Positions 44,019 to 52,850 are shown, numbered from the stretch's first letter. The stretch is DNA of 64,000 nt from Silicimonas algicola (GCF_003148765.1 NZ_QGGV01000012.1:1-64000), one strand, 5' to 3'. Notes: generated by a model from the sequence alone, not told the origin. Translations and numbers: made by a program.

Positions 44019-44402
44019 TCATTCAAGCGGCGGAGGTCCCGAAAGACGGGCGTTACGGCGATCCTTCCCGGTGGGACGTCCTTTTCCCTCGTAGCGGGGA
44101 TTGGGCGGATCGTCGTTCCGGGCTGGAGGCGACAGATCCGTGTAGAGAGCCTGCGCTTCGGAAGCGGGACCGCGTCGAGTCGCGAGGGCCTCGACTCGGA
44201 CCACTCGGGACTGGCGCGCCTGCTGGAAGGTCAGCGTCATGCCCGGGCGCAGGGCATGGCTGGCTTTCAGAACACGTTCACCGTCGATCCGAACATGGCC
44301 GCTGGTGACGGCGCGGGTCGCAAGACTGCGGCTCTTGAAGAAACGCGCATGCCAGAGCCACTGATCCAGCCTCTGCGACGTGGCTGCCGCGTCGCCCGAC
44401 AT
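44019..44402 (-). CDS. RNA-binding S4-domain protein (Hsp15-like)
   Basis: A 127-aa protein with an S4 domain at residues 9-70: QRLDQWLWHARFFKSRSLAT and AVTSGHVRIDGERVLKASHA. Hsp15 homologues bind free 50S subunits carrying stalled nascent chains and help recycling. The tail is basic and Pro-rich (PNPRYEGKGRPTGKDRRNAR). It starts directly at the helicase stop (TGAATG), thus coupled to it. Cytosolic. Confidence 0.88.
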   Translation of the reverse strand: MSGDAAATSQRLDQWLWHARFFKSRSLATRAVTSGHVRIDGERVLKASHALRPGMTLTFQQARQSRVVRVEALATRRGPASEAQALYTDLSPPARNDDPPNPRYEGKGRPTGKDRRNARLSGPPPLE

Positions 44403-47330
44403 TCAGTCGTCTCGCCGGAGGCCCATGAGCGCCTTGGCGAAGGGATTGTCGGGGTCGATCCGGTCTTTTCGGGCGGGACGGGCCTCGAACGTGCGCGGGG
44501 CGTTGTCCTTCTCGCCCGACTGTGGCGGGCGCTTGCCCTTGCCGCGCGGCCGGCCGCCACTCTTCTTCTGCTCAGGGCGCGATCCCTGGTTCGCAGGCCG
44601 TTTCTGGCCGCCCCGGGTGCCGGCCCATGTGAAGGTGTAGAACACCTCACGCGTCTCACCCTCGATTGCGGCGTCGGCGGAGACGCCCACGGGCACCTCG
44701 GTCTCGGACATCTCTGGCGGCGGCGCGCCCTCTGCGGCGGCCTCCTCTTCCGTGTCTGCGGATTGTGTCGTCTCGTCGATCGGGGCCCGGCCCTCGTTCA
44801 GCAACATCTCGGCGCCTTCGGGAACGTTCGGATCGGGGTCGGCATGGGGGCTTTCGACCACCCCGCCCGGCGCCGCGTCGCGGCGGTCCATGACCGGCAC
44901 GTCGTCGGGAACCTCGGCCGAGCCGCCGGGGACGACCTGATCGGTGCGAATGACCTTCTCTCGGTCACCGCGCTCGGCCTTGTAGCCCAGGCCTTCCATC
45001 AGGTTCGCGAACTGCTCCAGCGTCATGCCGGTGATCGACAGCATGTCGGGCGTCGCCTCGAAGCCGCCCCGCGAGTTCTCGGCGCGGAGGAGGTCCGCGA
45101 GACGCTCGAGCATGTCGATGCGGATGGCGCGGTCGCCGGCGGTCTTGTAGCCGGACTTGAGGTAGATTTCTGCCGGAATGGCGTTGATCGCGGGAATCGT
45201 CACGAGACCCGGCGGCGGGCTTTCGGGAAACTCGTCTGCCCCATTCGCAAGCGACCACAGCACTAGGCGAAGGCGCGTGGGCGCCGGTTTCAGAAGGGCA
45301 GGCATGAAGACGGTGAACTGCCCGAAGCGAAGTCCGTGCTTGCGCAGCGCGCCGCGCGACTCCTGATCCAGCTCCTTGACCTCGTTCATGACGTCGCGGC
45401 GGTCGAGGATGCCCATGCCTTCGATCATCCGAAAGCCGAACCCGCGCGCGAGGCCCGTCAGCGTCTCGTCGCGCTGAATGTTGAGCAGGGGCTCGAAGAG
45501 GGCCGCGATCTTGCGGTCGACAAAGTGCTGAAGCCGGCGTTGCACCTTCTCGACCACATCCGGGCCTGCGTCTTCGTCGACGAAGGCGACGACCTGCGGC
45601 CTCAAGGGATCGTCGCCCTTGGCGAGGCGGCCCACGGCGTGCTCGCCCCACATCAGCCCGCCCTGTTCGGTGAAGTCCATCTCGGTGTCGGGCGCGTTGT
45701 AGAACCGATCCGCCCGCAGATGGAACTCCGGTCTGAGCGCGGCGGTCGCGGCCGACTTGACCGTCTTCGCCTCGTCGCCCGTGGCGCTGGCGTCCTGGTG
45801 GAACCGGAACCCCTCGAGACGGCCTACGAACTGACCTTCGACGGTCACTTCACCCTTGTCGTTCACCTCGGCCACAAGGCTCTCCTTCTGTTTCAACCGG
45901 CGAAGAAGGACACTGGTCCGCCGGTCGACAAATCTTTGCGTCAGCGCCTGGTGGAGGGCGTCCGACAGGCGGTCTTCTACCTCGCGCGTTGTGTCGCGCC
46001 AATGTCTTTCATCCCGTGTCCACCCCTTGCGCTGTGCCACATAGGTCCAGGTCCGGATGAAGGCGAGGCGACGGGACAACGTATCTATGTCCCCTTCGGT
46101 TCGATCGATTCTGCCAATTTGCTGAGCGAGCCACTCATCGGGCACATGTCCATGCTGATGGAGGAAGCAGAATATCGCCAAAAGAAGGCTTGCGTGCTCC
46201 TGATGGCTGATGCCCCGGAAGTCGGGAATCCGGCACACGTCCCACAGAAGACGCACCGACGGGCCGTCGCTGGCGCGCGCGGTCACCTCGGCCTCTTCCG
46301 AGAGCGCCTTGAGCGCCGTCAGGTCGTCCGCTTCGCGCGCCCGGACCATGTGTTCGCTGTCGGGCGGCATCTCGAGGCTGTCGATCAGGCGTCGCGTCGA
46401 TCCGAAGTCGAGGCGGGAGTTGCGCCATTGCACCTTCCGCACTGGGGCGAAGCTGTGGGCCATGATGCCGGCGGCGACCTCGTCGTCGAGAGGTGGCGCC
46501 TCACCCGTAACCCCGAAGGTCCCGTCGGTCTGGAAACGACCCGCGCGGCCCGCGATCTGCGCCAGCTCGTTCGGTTGAAGATCGCGCATCCGCCGCCCGT
46601 CGAACTTCCGCAGGCCCGAAAAGGCGACATGCGTAATGTCGAGGTTCAGGCCCATGCCGATGGCGTCGGTGGCGACGAGGTAGTCGACCTCGCCGTCCTG
46701 GTACATGTCGACCTGCGCGTTCCGCGTGCGCGGACTGAGCGCTCCCATGACCACGGCGGCACCGCCCTTCTGGCGGCGCAGAAGCTCGGCGATGGCGTAG
46801 ACGTTTTCGACCGAGAACCCCACGATGGCGGCGCGCGGCGTCATCCGGCTGATCTTCTTCGATCCGGTGTAGGTCAGCGTCGACAGCCGCTCGCGCCGCT
46901 GGAACTGGATGCCGGGCACCAGGGCCGCGATCACCCTCCGCATGGTGTCCGAGCCGAGAAACAGCGTCTCGGCCGTGCCCCGCGCCCGCAACAGCCGGTC
47001 GGTGAAGACATGTCCCCTCTCGGGGTCCGCGCAAAGCTGGATCTCGTCGACGGCCAGGAAGTCCGCGCCCATGCCGTCTGGCATCGCCTCGGTCGTGCAG
47101 ACCCAGTATTGCGCGCGGTCGGGGACGATCCGCTCTTCGCCCGTCACCAGCGCCACGACCGACGGGCCGCGCGCCGCCACGATGCGGTCATAGACCTCGC
47201 GCGCCAGAAGCCGCAGCGGCAGCCCGATGATGCCCGTGCGATGCGCAAGCATACGCTCGATGGCGTAGTGGGTCTTGCCGGTGTTGGTCGGTCCCAGGAC
47301 CGCCGTCACCCGGCCGATGGACTGGGACAT
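44403..47330 (-). CDS. SUV3-like RNA helicase
   Basis: A 975-aa SF2 helicase. Walker A VLGPTNTGKTHYAIERML (about 11-28), Walker B variant AVDEIQLCADPERGHVF, and motif VI ELAQIAGRAGRFQTDGTFG. Domain order: N-terminal RecA pair (1-340), helicase C, a Suv3 C-terminal-like region, and after about residue 830 an acidic stretch (EGAPPPEMSETEVPVGVSAD) and a basic Lys/Arg-rich tail (RPEQKKSGGRPRGKGKRP). Mitochondrial SUV3 works with RNase in RNA decay; a similar role is likely in this bacterium, with the S4 protein encoded downstream. Confidence 0.9.
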   Translation of the reverse strand: MSQSIGRVTAVLGPTNTGKTHYAIERMLAHRTGIIGLPLRLLAREVYDRIVAARGPSVVALVTGEERIVPDRAQYWVCTTEAMPDGMGADFLAVDEIQLCADPERGHVFTDRLLRARGTAETLFLGSDTMRRVIAALVPGIQFQRRERLSTLTYTGSKKISRMTPRAAIVGFSVENVYAIAELLRRQKGGAAVVMGALSPRTRNAQVDMYQDGEVDYLVATDAIGMGLNLDITHVAFSGLRKFDGRRMRDLQPNELAQIAGRAGRFQTDGTFGVTGEAPPLDDEVAAGIMAHSFAPVRKVQWRNSRLDFGSTRRLIDSLEMPPDSEHMVRAREADDLTALKALSEEAEVTARASDGPSVRLLWDVCRIPDFRGISHQEHASLLLAIFCFLHQHGHVPDEWLAQQIGRIDRTEGDIDTLSRRLAFIRTWTYVAQRKGWTRDERHWRDTTREVEDRLSDALHQALTQRFVDRRTSVLLRRLKQKESLVAEVNDKGEVTVEGQFVGRLEGFRFHQDASATGDEAKTVKSAATAALRPEFHLRADRFYNAPDTEMDFTEQGGLMWGEHAVGRLAKGDDPLRPQVVAFVDEDAGPDVVEKVQRRLQHFVDRKIAALFEPLLNIQRDETLTGLARGFGFRMIEGMGILDRRDVMNEVKELDQESRGALRKHGLRFGQFTVFMPALLKPAPTRLRLVLWSLANGADEFPESPPPGLVTIPAINAIPAEIYLKSGYKTAGDRAIRIDMLERLADLLRAENSRGGFEATPDMLSITGMTLEQFANLMEGLGYKAERGDREKVIRTDQVVPGGSAEVPDDVPVMDRRDAAPGGVVESPHADPDPNVPEGAEMLLNEGRAPIDETTQSADTEEEAAAEGAPPPEMSETEVPVGVSADAAIEGETREVFYTFTWAGTRGGQKRPANQGSRPEQKKSGGRPRGKGKRPPQSGEKDNAPRTFEARPARKDRIDPDNPFAKALMGLRRDD

Positions 47331-47484
47331 GTGGGGATGATCGATCTGTTCGCGTCCCCTGTTATAAAGCGGATGCGTCCCCCGGCTTCAAGGCGTCAGG
47401 CCCAAAGGGCGCTACCGTGGAGATACGGACACGGCGGTCAGGAATCCGTCGCCAAGGCCCAAAGGCGCCTCTAAGGTCGCGGCC

Positions 47485-48411
47485 ATGACAGCGGACCGGC
47501 CGGTTCTAGGCATCCTCCTCATGCTTTGCTTCTGCCTGATGGCGCCCGTCGCGGACGCCACGGCCAAGCTTCTGGGCCCCGCCGTCGACCTTGTCCTTCT
47601 GGTCACGATCCGCATGGCGGCGCAGGTCCTGATCTGCGGACCCGTCGCCTGGGCCATGCGCTCGGCGATGCCGAAGGGGGCGCGAATGTTGCGCCTCGCC
47701 TTCATTCGGGCGATGCTTCATGTCCTCGGCATCGGGACGATGTTCCTGTCCCTGCGGTTCCTGCCTCTCGCCGACGCCATCGCCATCGTTTTCGTCATGC
47801 CGTTCGTGATGCTGCTGCTCGGGAAACTCATCCTCGACGAAGAGGTCGGCCGTCGCCGCATCGCCGCCTGCGCCGTGGGCTTCGCCGGCACGCTGATGGT
47901 CGTGCAGCCCAGCTTCGCCGAGGTCGGGTGGCCAGCGCTTCTGCCTCTGGGTGTGGCGGTGATCTTCGCGTTCTTCATGCTCGTGACGCGCCAGCTTGCG
48001 CGCGAGACGGACCCGGTGGCGCTTCAGTTCGTCTCGGGCGGCATGGCGGTCGCGGTGCTGGTGCCGGCGCTGGTTCTCTTCGGCGACCGGCTGCCGGGCT
48101 TCGACCTGGCGTGGCCTGCGTCGTCGACCTGGGGCTTGCTCGCACTCATGGGCGTCCTCGGAACGGCGGCGCACCTCGTGATGACCTGGGCGCTGCGGTT
48201 CGCCCCCTCGGCCACGCTGGCGCCGATGCAGTACCTGGAAATTCCTGTCGCGGCCGTGGTGGGCTGGCTGATCTTCGACGACTTCCCCGATGGTCTGGCC
48301 CTTGCGGGGATCGGCGTCACGATCCTGGCCGGTCTCTATATTATCTTTCGGGAACAGTCCCTTGCGCGGTCAGCGCGGACAGTGCGGACGGCAGCGCCTC
48401 CGGCGGCATGA
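47485..48411 (+). CDS. EamA-type DMT-superfamily permease
   Basis: A 308-aa, ten-helix drug/metabolite exporter with two EamA repeats: FCLMAPVADATAKLLGPAVD and LSLRFLPLADAIAIVFVMPF in the first, MTWALRFAPSATLAPMQYLE and IPVAAVVGWLIFDDFPDGLA in the second. Substrate unknown; such proteins export amino acids, sugars or metabolites. The last 71 bp run convergent over the 3' end of the thiamine pyrophosphokinase gene. Divergent from the helicase with a 154-bp gap, in which I see no clear regulatory site. Confidence 0.88.
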   Translation: MTADRPVLGILLMLCFCLMAPVADATAKLLGPAVDLVLLVTIRMAAQVLICGPVAWAMRSAMPKGARMLRLAFIRAMLHVLGIGTMFLSLRFLPLADAIAIVFVMPFVMLLLGKLILDEEVGRRRIAACAVGFAGTLMVVQPSFAEVGWPALLPLGVAVIFAFFMLVTRQLARETDPVALQFVSGGMAVAVLVPALVLFGDRLPGFDLAWPASSTWGLLALMGVLGTAAHLVMTWALRFAPSATLAPMQYLEIPVAAVVGWLIFDDFPDGLALAGIGVTILAGLYIIFREQSLARSARTVRTAAPPAA

Positions 48412-49042
48412 GGACGACGCAACCGGGGCCGTCGAACGACAGTCGCACCGGCCCCGTGGTTTCGTTCGAGGTTCCGATGCGGCCCATCGGATCAAGCGAC
48501 AGCCCTTCGATCGGCCAGCGCAGGCCAGCCGACCGACCCGTCACCGGCGCCATCGGAAAGAGCGAGAGGCGAAGTCCCGGCGGGACGTCCAGGGTCAGTC
48601 TCGCCGGCGCGGCGAAGGCGATGTCGTGGCGTCCGACGAGGATCGTGGGAGCGCCCGGCGTGCGGACGAGGACCGAAAACGCCGCAAGCGTGTGATCGAG
48701 GCGTCCGTCGGTGAACCCGGCCGCCAGAACGAAGGGAGCGCGGATCGCGGTCAGGCATTTCTCGAAATCGGTGCTCTCCTGCTCCTCGACCCAGAGGAAG
48801 CGCGCGCCCGACAGGGCCGTCCGCGCGCCCGGCCGGACCGAGTCGAAATCGCCGATCACCGCGACCGGCTCCAACCCCTCGTCCAGGCAGAAGTTCGCTC
48901 CTCCGTCTGCGGCGATCAGCACCGGGGCCAGCGCCAGCGCACGGTCGATTTCCGGCCGCGATGGCCGTCCTCCGCCAACCAGCGTTACCCCCTGATCCGA
49001 CTGGACAGTTTCCCGACCCAGGTCCGACTGTTCCGTACCCAA
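48341..49042 (-). CDS. thiN: Thiamine pyrophosphokinase
   Basis: A 233-aa kinase which converts thiamine plus ATP to thiamine diphosphate. The nucleotide/substrate-binding motifs are LIAADGGANFCLDEGLEPVA, VIGDFDSVRPGAR, ESTDFEKCLTA, and AAGFTDGRLDHTLAAFSVL; the C-terminal thiamine-binding sandwich is GLRWPIEGLSLDPMGRIGTS. Start ATG 49042. It overlaps the 3' end of the permease gene on the other strand by 71 bp. Regulation by a TPP riboswitch is not seen upstream. Confidence 0.92.
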   Translation of the reverse strand: MGTEQSDLGRETVQSDQGVTLVGGGRPSRPEIDRALALAPVLIAADGGANFCLDEGLEPVAVIGDFDSVRPGARTALSGARFLWVEEQESTDFEKCLTAIRAPFVLAAGFTDGRLDHTLAAFSVLVRTPGAPTILVGRHDIAFAAPARLTLDVPPGLRLSLFPMAPVTGRSAGLRWPIEGLSLDPMGRIGTSNETTGPVRLSFDGPGCVVLMPPEALPSALSALTAQGTVPER

Positions 49043-49076
49043 GAGTGCATCGCCTTATTTATGACTAGAAAAAATC

Positions 49077-49106
49077 TTGTGATCTCCCCAAGTCTGTTCC
49101 TATTTT
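49077..49106 (+). promoter_or_regulatory. Putative promoter of the large acidic protein
   Basis: TTGTGA (49077-49082) and TATTTT (49101-49106), 18 bp apart, about 58 bp before the ATG at 49164. Downstream lies an inverted repeat CCCCGAG ... CTCGGGG (around 49113-49145). The region is AT-richer than its neighbours. Confidence 0.45.
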
Positions 49107-49163
49107 CGACTGCCCCGAGGGTAAACACATTGTTGCGGCTCGGGGGAGAAAGCGGATGACGGT

Positions 49164-50996
49164 ATGAACGGTTCGACCAAGATTCTGACGGTCTCCTACG
49201 GGACGTTCAGTTGTACCTTGGAAGGGTTCGACGACCCGCTCGGAACCATGCGCGACATCGCGGAGTATTTCCGCGATCTTGCCGCCGACGACCGCTACTT
49301 CGGGGCCGAGCCGCCCACGCCCGATGTCGAGATGCTTCAGAACATCGCCCAGAAGGAAGTCGACCGCCGCGTCGAGGCCCGGATGAGCGAGACCGGCGTG
49401 GCGCTGCGCCAGGTCGAGAAACGCGCCGAGCCCTCCGCGCCGCCGCCCGCCGTCGAGGACGCCGAGGTGGCGGACCAGGACGAGGCGCCCGAGACCGACA
49501 GCCGCGATCTTGCCGCCCGCGTCGCGGGCCGCATCGCCGCCGAAGCGGCGGCCGAGCGTGTCAAGTCCGTCACGCCACCCGCGCCTCAACCGGCGCCCGC
49601 CGACGCGGATCGCGGACCGCTTGCCTTCGACGACGAATACCTGATGTCCGACGAGCCCGAAGACGTGCTCGCCGTCGACCCCGACGCGCGCCCGCTGGGC
49701 GAAGGACCCGCCGAAACAGTGGCGGAAAAGCTGCGCCGCATCCGTGCCGTCGTCTCGCGCAACGTCGAGGAGGCCGCGGAACGCCGCCCTTTTAGCCAGC
49801 CTCCTGCCGAGGAAACCGCGCCGCGCGACCGCGCCCACACAGCCACCATCGAGGCCATCTCGGCCGATCTGTCCGACGAGGACGGCAACCTCTACGACGC
49901 CGGCTACGAGGACGAGGATCCCGCCGCATCCGCCGAACCGACCGAGGACGCACCCGCCGAGGAGCCGGTGGCAGAGCCCGCGCCCGACACGGCCGAAGAC
50001 GAGTCGCAGGACGAAACCGCATTCGTGATGGATGCTCCGACCGAGGACGACGCCGAAGACCGCGACGCGGCACCTGCCACCGAAGCTCGGGACCCCTCAG
50101 GCTGGGATTTCGAGGACGACGACGAGGACAACGCGCCGGAAGAGCCCGCGGACGAACCCGCCCCCGCCGCGCGCCCCCTCCGCACGGTCTCGCAGATCAT
50201 CGGCAACGTCGCGGGACGCGTCGAGCGGGAGCGCGCCGAGGCACGCGCCAGGCTCGACAGCGACGAGACCCCCGAGGCCACCGACGCCGCCGAAACCCCC
50301 GAAGTCACGACGGACGACGCCCGCGCCGACCGCACCGCGCGCTCGCTCACGCCCGAGCCCGAAGGCGACGTGGGTCGCCTGATGGCCGAAACCGACACCA
50401 AGCTCAACGACGACGACGTCGTGCGCCGCCGCCGCGTCATCTCGCAGATGCGCGCCGCCGTCGCCGCCACCAAGGCCGACCGCCTCGTGTCGCGTCAGGT
50501 GTCGAAGGAAGTCGCCGAAGAGCAGGAGAAAAGCCGCTACCGGCAGGATCTCTCGCAGGTCGTCCGCCCCTCGCGTCCGACCGCCGACAGCGCGACCGGC
50601 CACCGCCGCTCGTCTAGCCCGCCCCTGGTCCTCGTCTCGTCGCAACGTGTGGACAGCGGGCTTTCGGTCGGGCACGCGGTCAGCCTCTCGTCCGAACAGG
50701 AAGGCTTTGCGCAGTTTGCCCGCACGGTCGGCGCAAAGGACCTGTCCGAGCTTCTCGAGGCCGCCGCCGCCTATACTGTCTTCTCCGAAGGCCAGTCGTC
50801 CTTCACCCGCCCCGAGATCATGAAGCGTGTGGCGCGGGTCGATCCGACCATCCGGCTGTCGCGCGAGGAGAGCCTGCGCTCGTTCGGCCAGCTTCTGCGC
50901 GAGGGCACCTTCAAGAAGCTCGAACGCGGCCAGTTCACCATCGACAACGGCTCGCGTTTCAAGCCGAACGACGCGATCGCGAACGGCAGATCCTAG
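49164..50996 (+). CDS. Large acidic Rhodobacterales-type protein of unknown function
   Basis: A 610-aa protein. Residues 1-55 form a conserved-looking cap (TKILTVSYGTFSCTLEGFDD, then IAEYFRDLAADDRYFGAEPP). Residues about 60-470 are low-complexity and strongly acidic, rich in Asp, Glu, Ala and Pro (for example EDAPAEEPVAEPAPDTAEDE), with helical segments near 175-190 and 340-360. The C-terminal 130 residues are folded again: LVLVSSQRVDSGL, GFAQFARTVGAKDLSELLEA and AAAYTVFSEGQSSFTRPEIM. I recognise the type from other Rhodobacterales genomes but know no function. It meets the receiver gene tail-to-tail (4-bp overlap). Confidence 0.78.
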   Translation: MNGSTKILTVSYGTFSCTLEGFDDPLGTMRDIAEYFRDLAADDRYFGAEPPTPDVEMLQNIAQKEVDRRVEARMSETGVALRQVEKRAEPSAPPPAVEDAEVADQDEAPETDSRDLAARVAGRIAAEAAAERVKSVTPPAPQPAPADADRGPLAFDDEYLMSDEPEDVLAVDPDARPLGEGPAETVAEKLRRIRAVVSRNVEEAAERRPFSQPPAEETAPRDRAHTATIEAISADLSDEDGNLYDAGYEDEDPAASAEPTEDAPAEEPVAEPAPDTAEDESQDETAFVMDAPTEDDAEDRDAAPATEARDPSGWDFEDDDEDNAPEEPADEPAPAARPLRTVSQIIGNVAGRVERERAEARARLDSDETPEATDAAETPEVTTDDARADRTARSLTPEPEGDVGRLMAETDTKLNDDDVVRRRRVISQMRAAVAATKADRLVSRQVSKEVAEEQEKSRYRQDLSQVVRPSRPTADSATGHRRSSSPPLVLVSSQRVDSGLSVGHAVSLSSEQEGFAQFARTVGAKDLSELLEAAAAYTVFSEGQSSFTRPEIMKRVARVDPTIRLSREESLRSFGQLLREGTFKKLERGQFTIDNGSRFKPNDAIANGRS

Positions 50997-51352
50997 ACCG
51001 CCCGACCGTGGTAGGCGACGATCGCCGCAAGGTCGGTCGGCGGAGTCTTTTCCTGAAGGACCGCCGCCGTGTTCGGGATGTGCGAAAACAGGGATCCGTC
51101 CGAGAAGAAGCTGCTGCGCGTCACGAAGGCGATCTTCGCCTTCGGATGCCGGTAGCTTGCGAAATCCGCCACGGCGAAGGCGCTGCCCTCTTCCAGTAGC
51201 AGGTCGAGCACGATCACATCCGCCGAGGCGGTGCGCAGATAGGACACGGCCTCGTCCTGGGTTTCGACGACGATGACGTCCTGGCCCTGACGACGCAGGT
51301 GCGAAGCCCAGATGGCCGAAAGACCTGGCTTGGAAGCCACGATGAGTATCAC
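50993..51352 (-). CDS. Degenerate response-regulator receiver protein
   Basis: A 119-aa single CheY-like domain. Strand 1 reads ILIVASKPGLSAIWASHLRR, so the acidic pair that binds Mg is replaced by SKPG; the phospho-Asp equivalent is ADVIVLDLLLEEGSAF, the Thr is in IAFVTRSSFFSDGS, and the Lys in VLQEKTPPTD. Loss of the acidic pair suggests phosphorylation-independent use. It meets the large acidic protein at the 3' ends; a CtrA box lies 66 bp upstream of its start, consistent with cell-cycle or motility control (inference). Confidence 0.85.
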   Translation of the reverse strand: MILIVASKPGLSAIWASHLRRQGQDVIVVETQDEAVSYLRTASADVIVLDLLLEEGSAFAVADFASYRHPKAKIAFVTRSSFFSDGSLFSHIPNTAAVLQEKTPPTDLAAIVAYHGRAV

Positions 51353-51417
51353 TAGTTCCGACCCTTTGACGACTTCAGCCGACTTCTTCCCCCGATTTCG
51401 AAAATTCGGCCGAAAGT

Positions 51418-51455
51418 GTTAACGCTCGGTTAACGCATCCGAAGAAACGGTTAAC
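51418..51455. promoter_or_regulatory. CtrA-type box with a third half site
   Basis: GTTAAC occurs at 51418, 51429 and 51450. The first two form TTAA-N7-TTAA, the full CtrA recognition motif, and the third half site is phased by another two helical turns. It sits 66 bp upstream of the receiver gene (leftward) and 90-127 bp upstream of mltB (rightward). I saw no other full TTAA-N7-TTAA in the window by eye. Confidence 0.65.
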
Positions 51456-51544
51456 GATGCGCGGAAAGGCGCTTCCGGCCCTTGCCGCACCGAAGACGCG
51501 CCTGATAGCTTCCGTCGAAATCTCAAGGAAAGCAGGTCCTCTCG

Positions 51545-52723
51545 ATGTTGAAAGCCCTCGCACTTGTTGCGTCCGCCGCGCTTTTCGCTGTCCCCGCCGT
51601 CGCGCAGGAACAGTGCGGAGGCGACTTCGGCGCGTTCGTCCGCGGTCTCTCGGACGAGGCGGTTCAAAAGGGTTTCGGGTCCGCCGAGGCCAGGCAGTTC
51701 TTCGGGGGCGTCAGGCAGGATCCCAAAGTGCTTCGCGCTGACCGGGCGCAGGGCATCTTCCAGATGCCCTTCATCGACTTCTCACGCCGTCTCATCAGCC
51801 AGAACCGGGTCCAGGCGGGCGAGCGGAACGCGCAGAAGTACGCGGAGGTCTTCGACCGCATCTCGCAGGACTACGGAATTTCGCGCGGCATTCTTCTGGC
51901 CTTCTGGGCCTTCGAGACGGACTACGGCGCCGTTCAGGGCGACTTCAACACGGTGAACGCGCTGGTCACGCTGGCGCACGACTGCCGGCGCCCGGACCTC
52001 TTTCGTCCGCAGGTCTTCGCGGCGATGGAGCTTTTCCGGCGCGGCGACCTCGACCCCGCACGCACGACCGGGGCTTGGGCCGGCGAGATCGGCATGGTTC
52101 AGGTCCTGCCCTCCGAGATCGTCGAAAAGGGCGTCGACGGAGATGGCGACGGTCACATCACTCTCAAGACCTCGGCGCCCGATGCGCTGATGACGGGGGC
52201 ACGGGTTCTGGCCGAGCTTGGCTGGCGAAAGGGCGAGCCCTGGATGCAGGAAGTCGACATGCCGAGTGATTTCGCCTGGGAGAAGACGGGACTCGAAACC
52301 TGGATGCCCGCGTCGGACTGGGCGGCCCTCGGCGTCACGCCACGCTCGGGCAAGCTGCTTGGACCTGACCTGTCCTCTGCCATCCTGCTGCCGCAGGGCA
52401 AGGACGGACCGGCCTTCCTAGTCTATCCGAACTTCAATGTCCTCTTCGAATGGAACAAGAGCTTTACCTACGTCACGACCGCCGCCTATTTCGCCACCCG
52501 GCTCGAGGGCGCGCCGGTCTACGACGCCGGCAACCCGTCGCCCGCGCTGAGTGATGACGAGATGAAGGCGTTGCAGCAGAAACTCTCGGCCCGCGGACAT
52601 GACGTCGGCGCCGTGGACGGGATTCTTGGAGCCATGACGAGGCAGGCCGTGCAGAAAGAGCAGGCGCGTCTGGGATTGCCCGCCGACGCATGGCCGACAC
52701 GCGATCTGCTGAACGGTCTCTAG
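51545..52723 (+). CDS. Lytic murein transglycosylase, MltB-like (second copy)
   Basis: A 392-aa periplasmic enzyme. Signal peptide 1-20 (KALALVASAALFAVPAVAQ). The SLT_2 domain has its catalytic Glu124 in LLAFWAFETDYGAVQG and the motif GAWAGEIGMVQVLPSEIVEK. A C-terminal peptidoglycan-binding-like segment includes LSARGHDVGAVDGILGAMTR. Compared with the copy at 3301-4563 it replaces GAMGHTQFIPTSY by GEIGMVQVLPSEI. AAGGAAAGC precedes the ATG. Its promoter region contains the CtrA box. Confidence 0.9.
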   Translation: MLKALALVASAALFAVPAVAQEQCGGDFGAFVRGLSDEAVQKGFGSAEARQFFGGVRQDPKVLRADRAQGIFQMPFIDFSRRLISQNRVQAGERNAQKYAEVFDRISQDYGISRGILLAFWAFETDYGAVQGDFNTVNALVTLAHDCRRPDLFRPQVFAAMELFRRGDLDPARTTGAWAGEIGMVQVLPSEIVEKGVDGDGDGHITLKTSAPDALMTGARVLAELGWRKGEPWMQEVDMPSDFAWEKTGLETWMPASDWAALGVTPRSGKLLGPDLSSAILLPQGKDGPAFLVYPNFNVLFEWNKSFTYVTTAAYFATRLEGAPVYDAGNPSPALSDDEMKALQQKLSARGHDVGAVDGILGAMTRQAVQKEQARLGLPADAWPTRDLLNGL

Positions 52724-52727
52724 GCGC

Positions 52728-52850
52728 CTACCAGCAGAGCTGGAGCCACGATCCGGCGCAGTGCGTCTGGAAGGCGGCGGGATCGGCGGCAAAGTTGCCG
52801 ACCGCAGCAAGGGCCACGAGGATCAGGAAGGCTGTTAAGAATTCGCTCAT
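52728..52850 (-). CDS. Candidate 40-aa secreted or membrane microprotein
   Basis: MSEFLTAFLILVALAAVGNF continues as AADPAAFQTHCAGSWLQLCW then TAG: a hydrophobic N-terminal helix with a small exposed tail that has two Cys and three aromatic residues. It lies 4 bp beyond mltB on the opposite strand. The Shine-Dalgarno is weak (GGGTTATTCGCG). Too short for routine ORF calling; expression unproven. Confidence 0.4.
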   Translation of the reverse strand: MSEFLTAFLILVALAAVGNFAADPAAFQTHCAGSWLQLCW

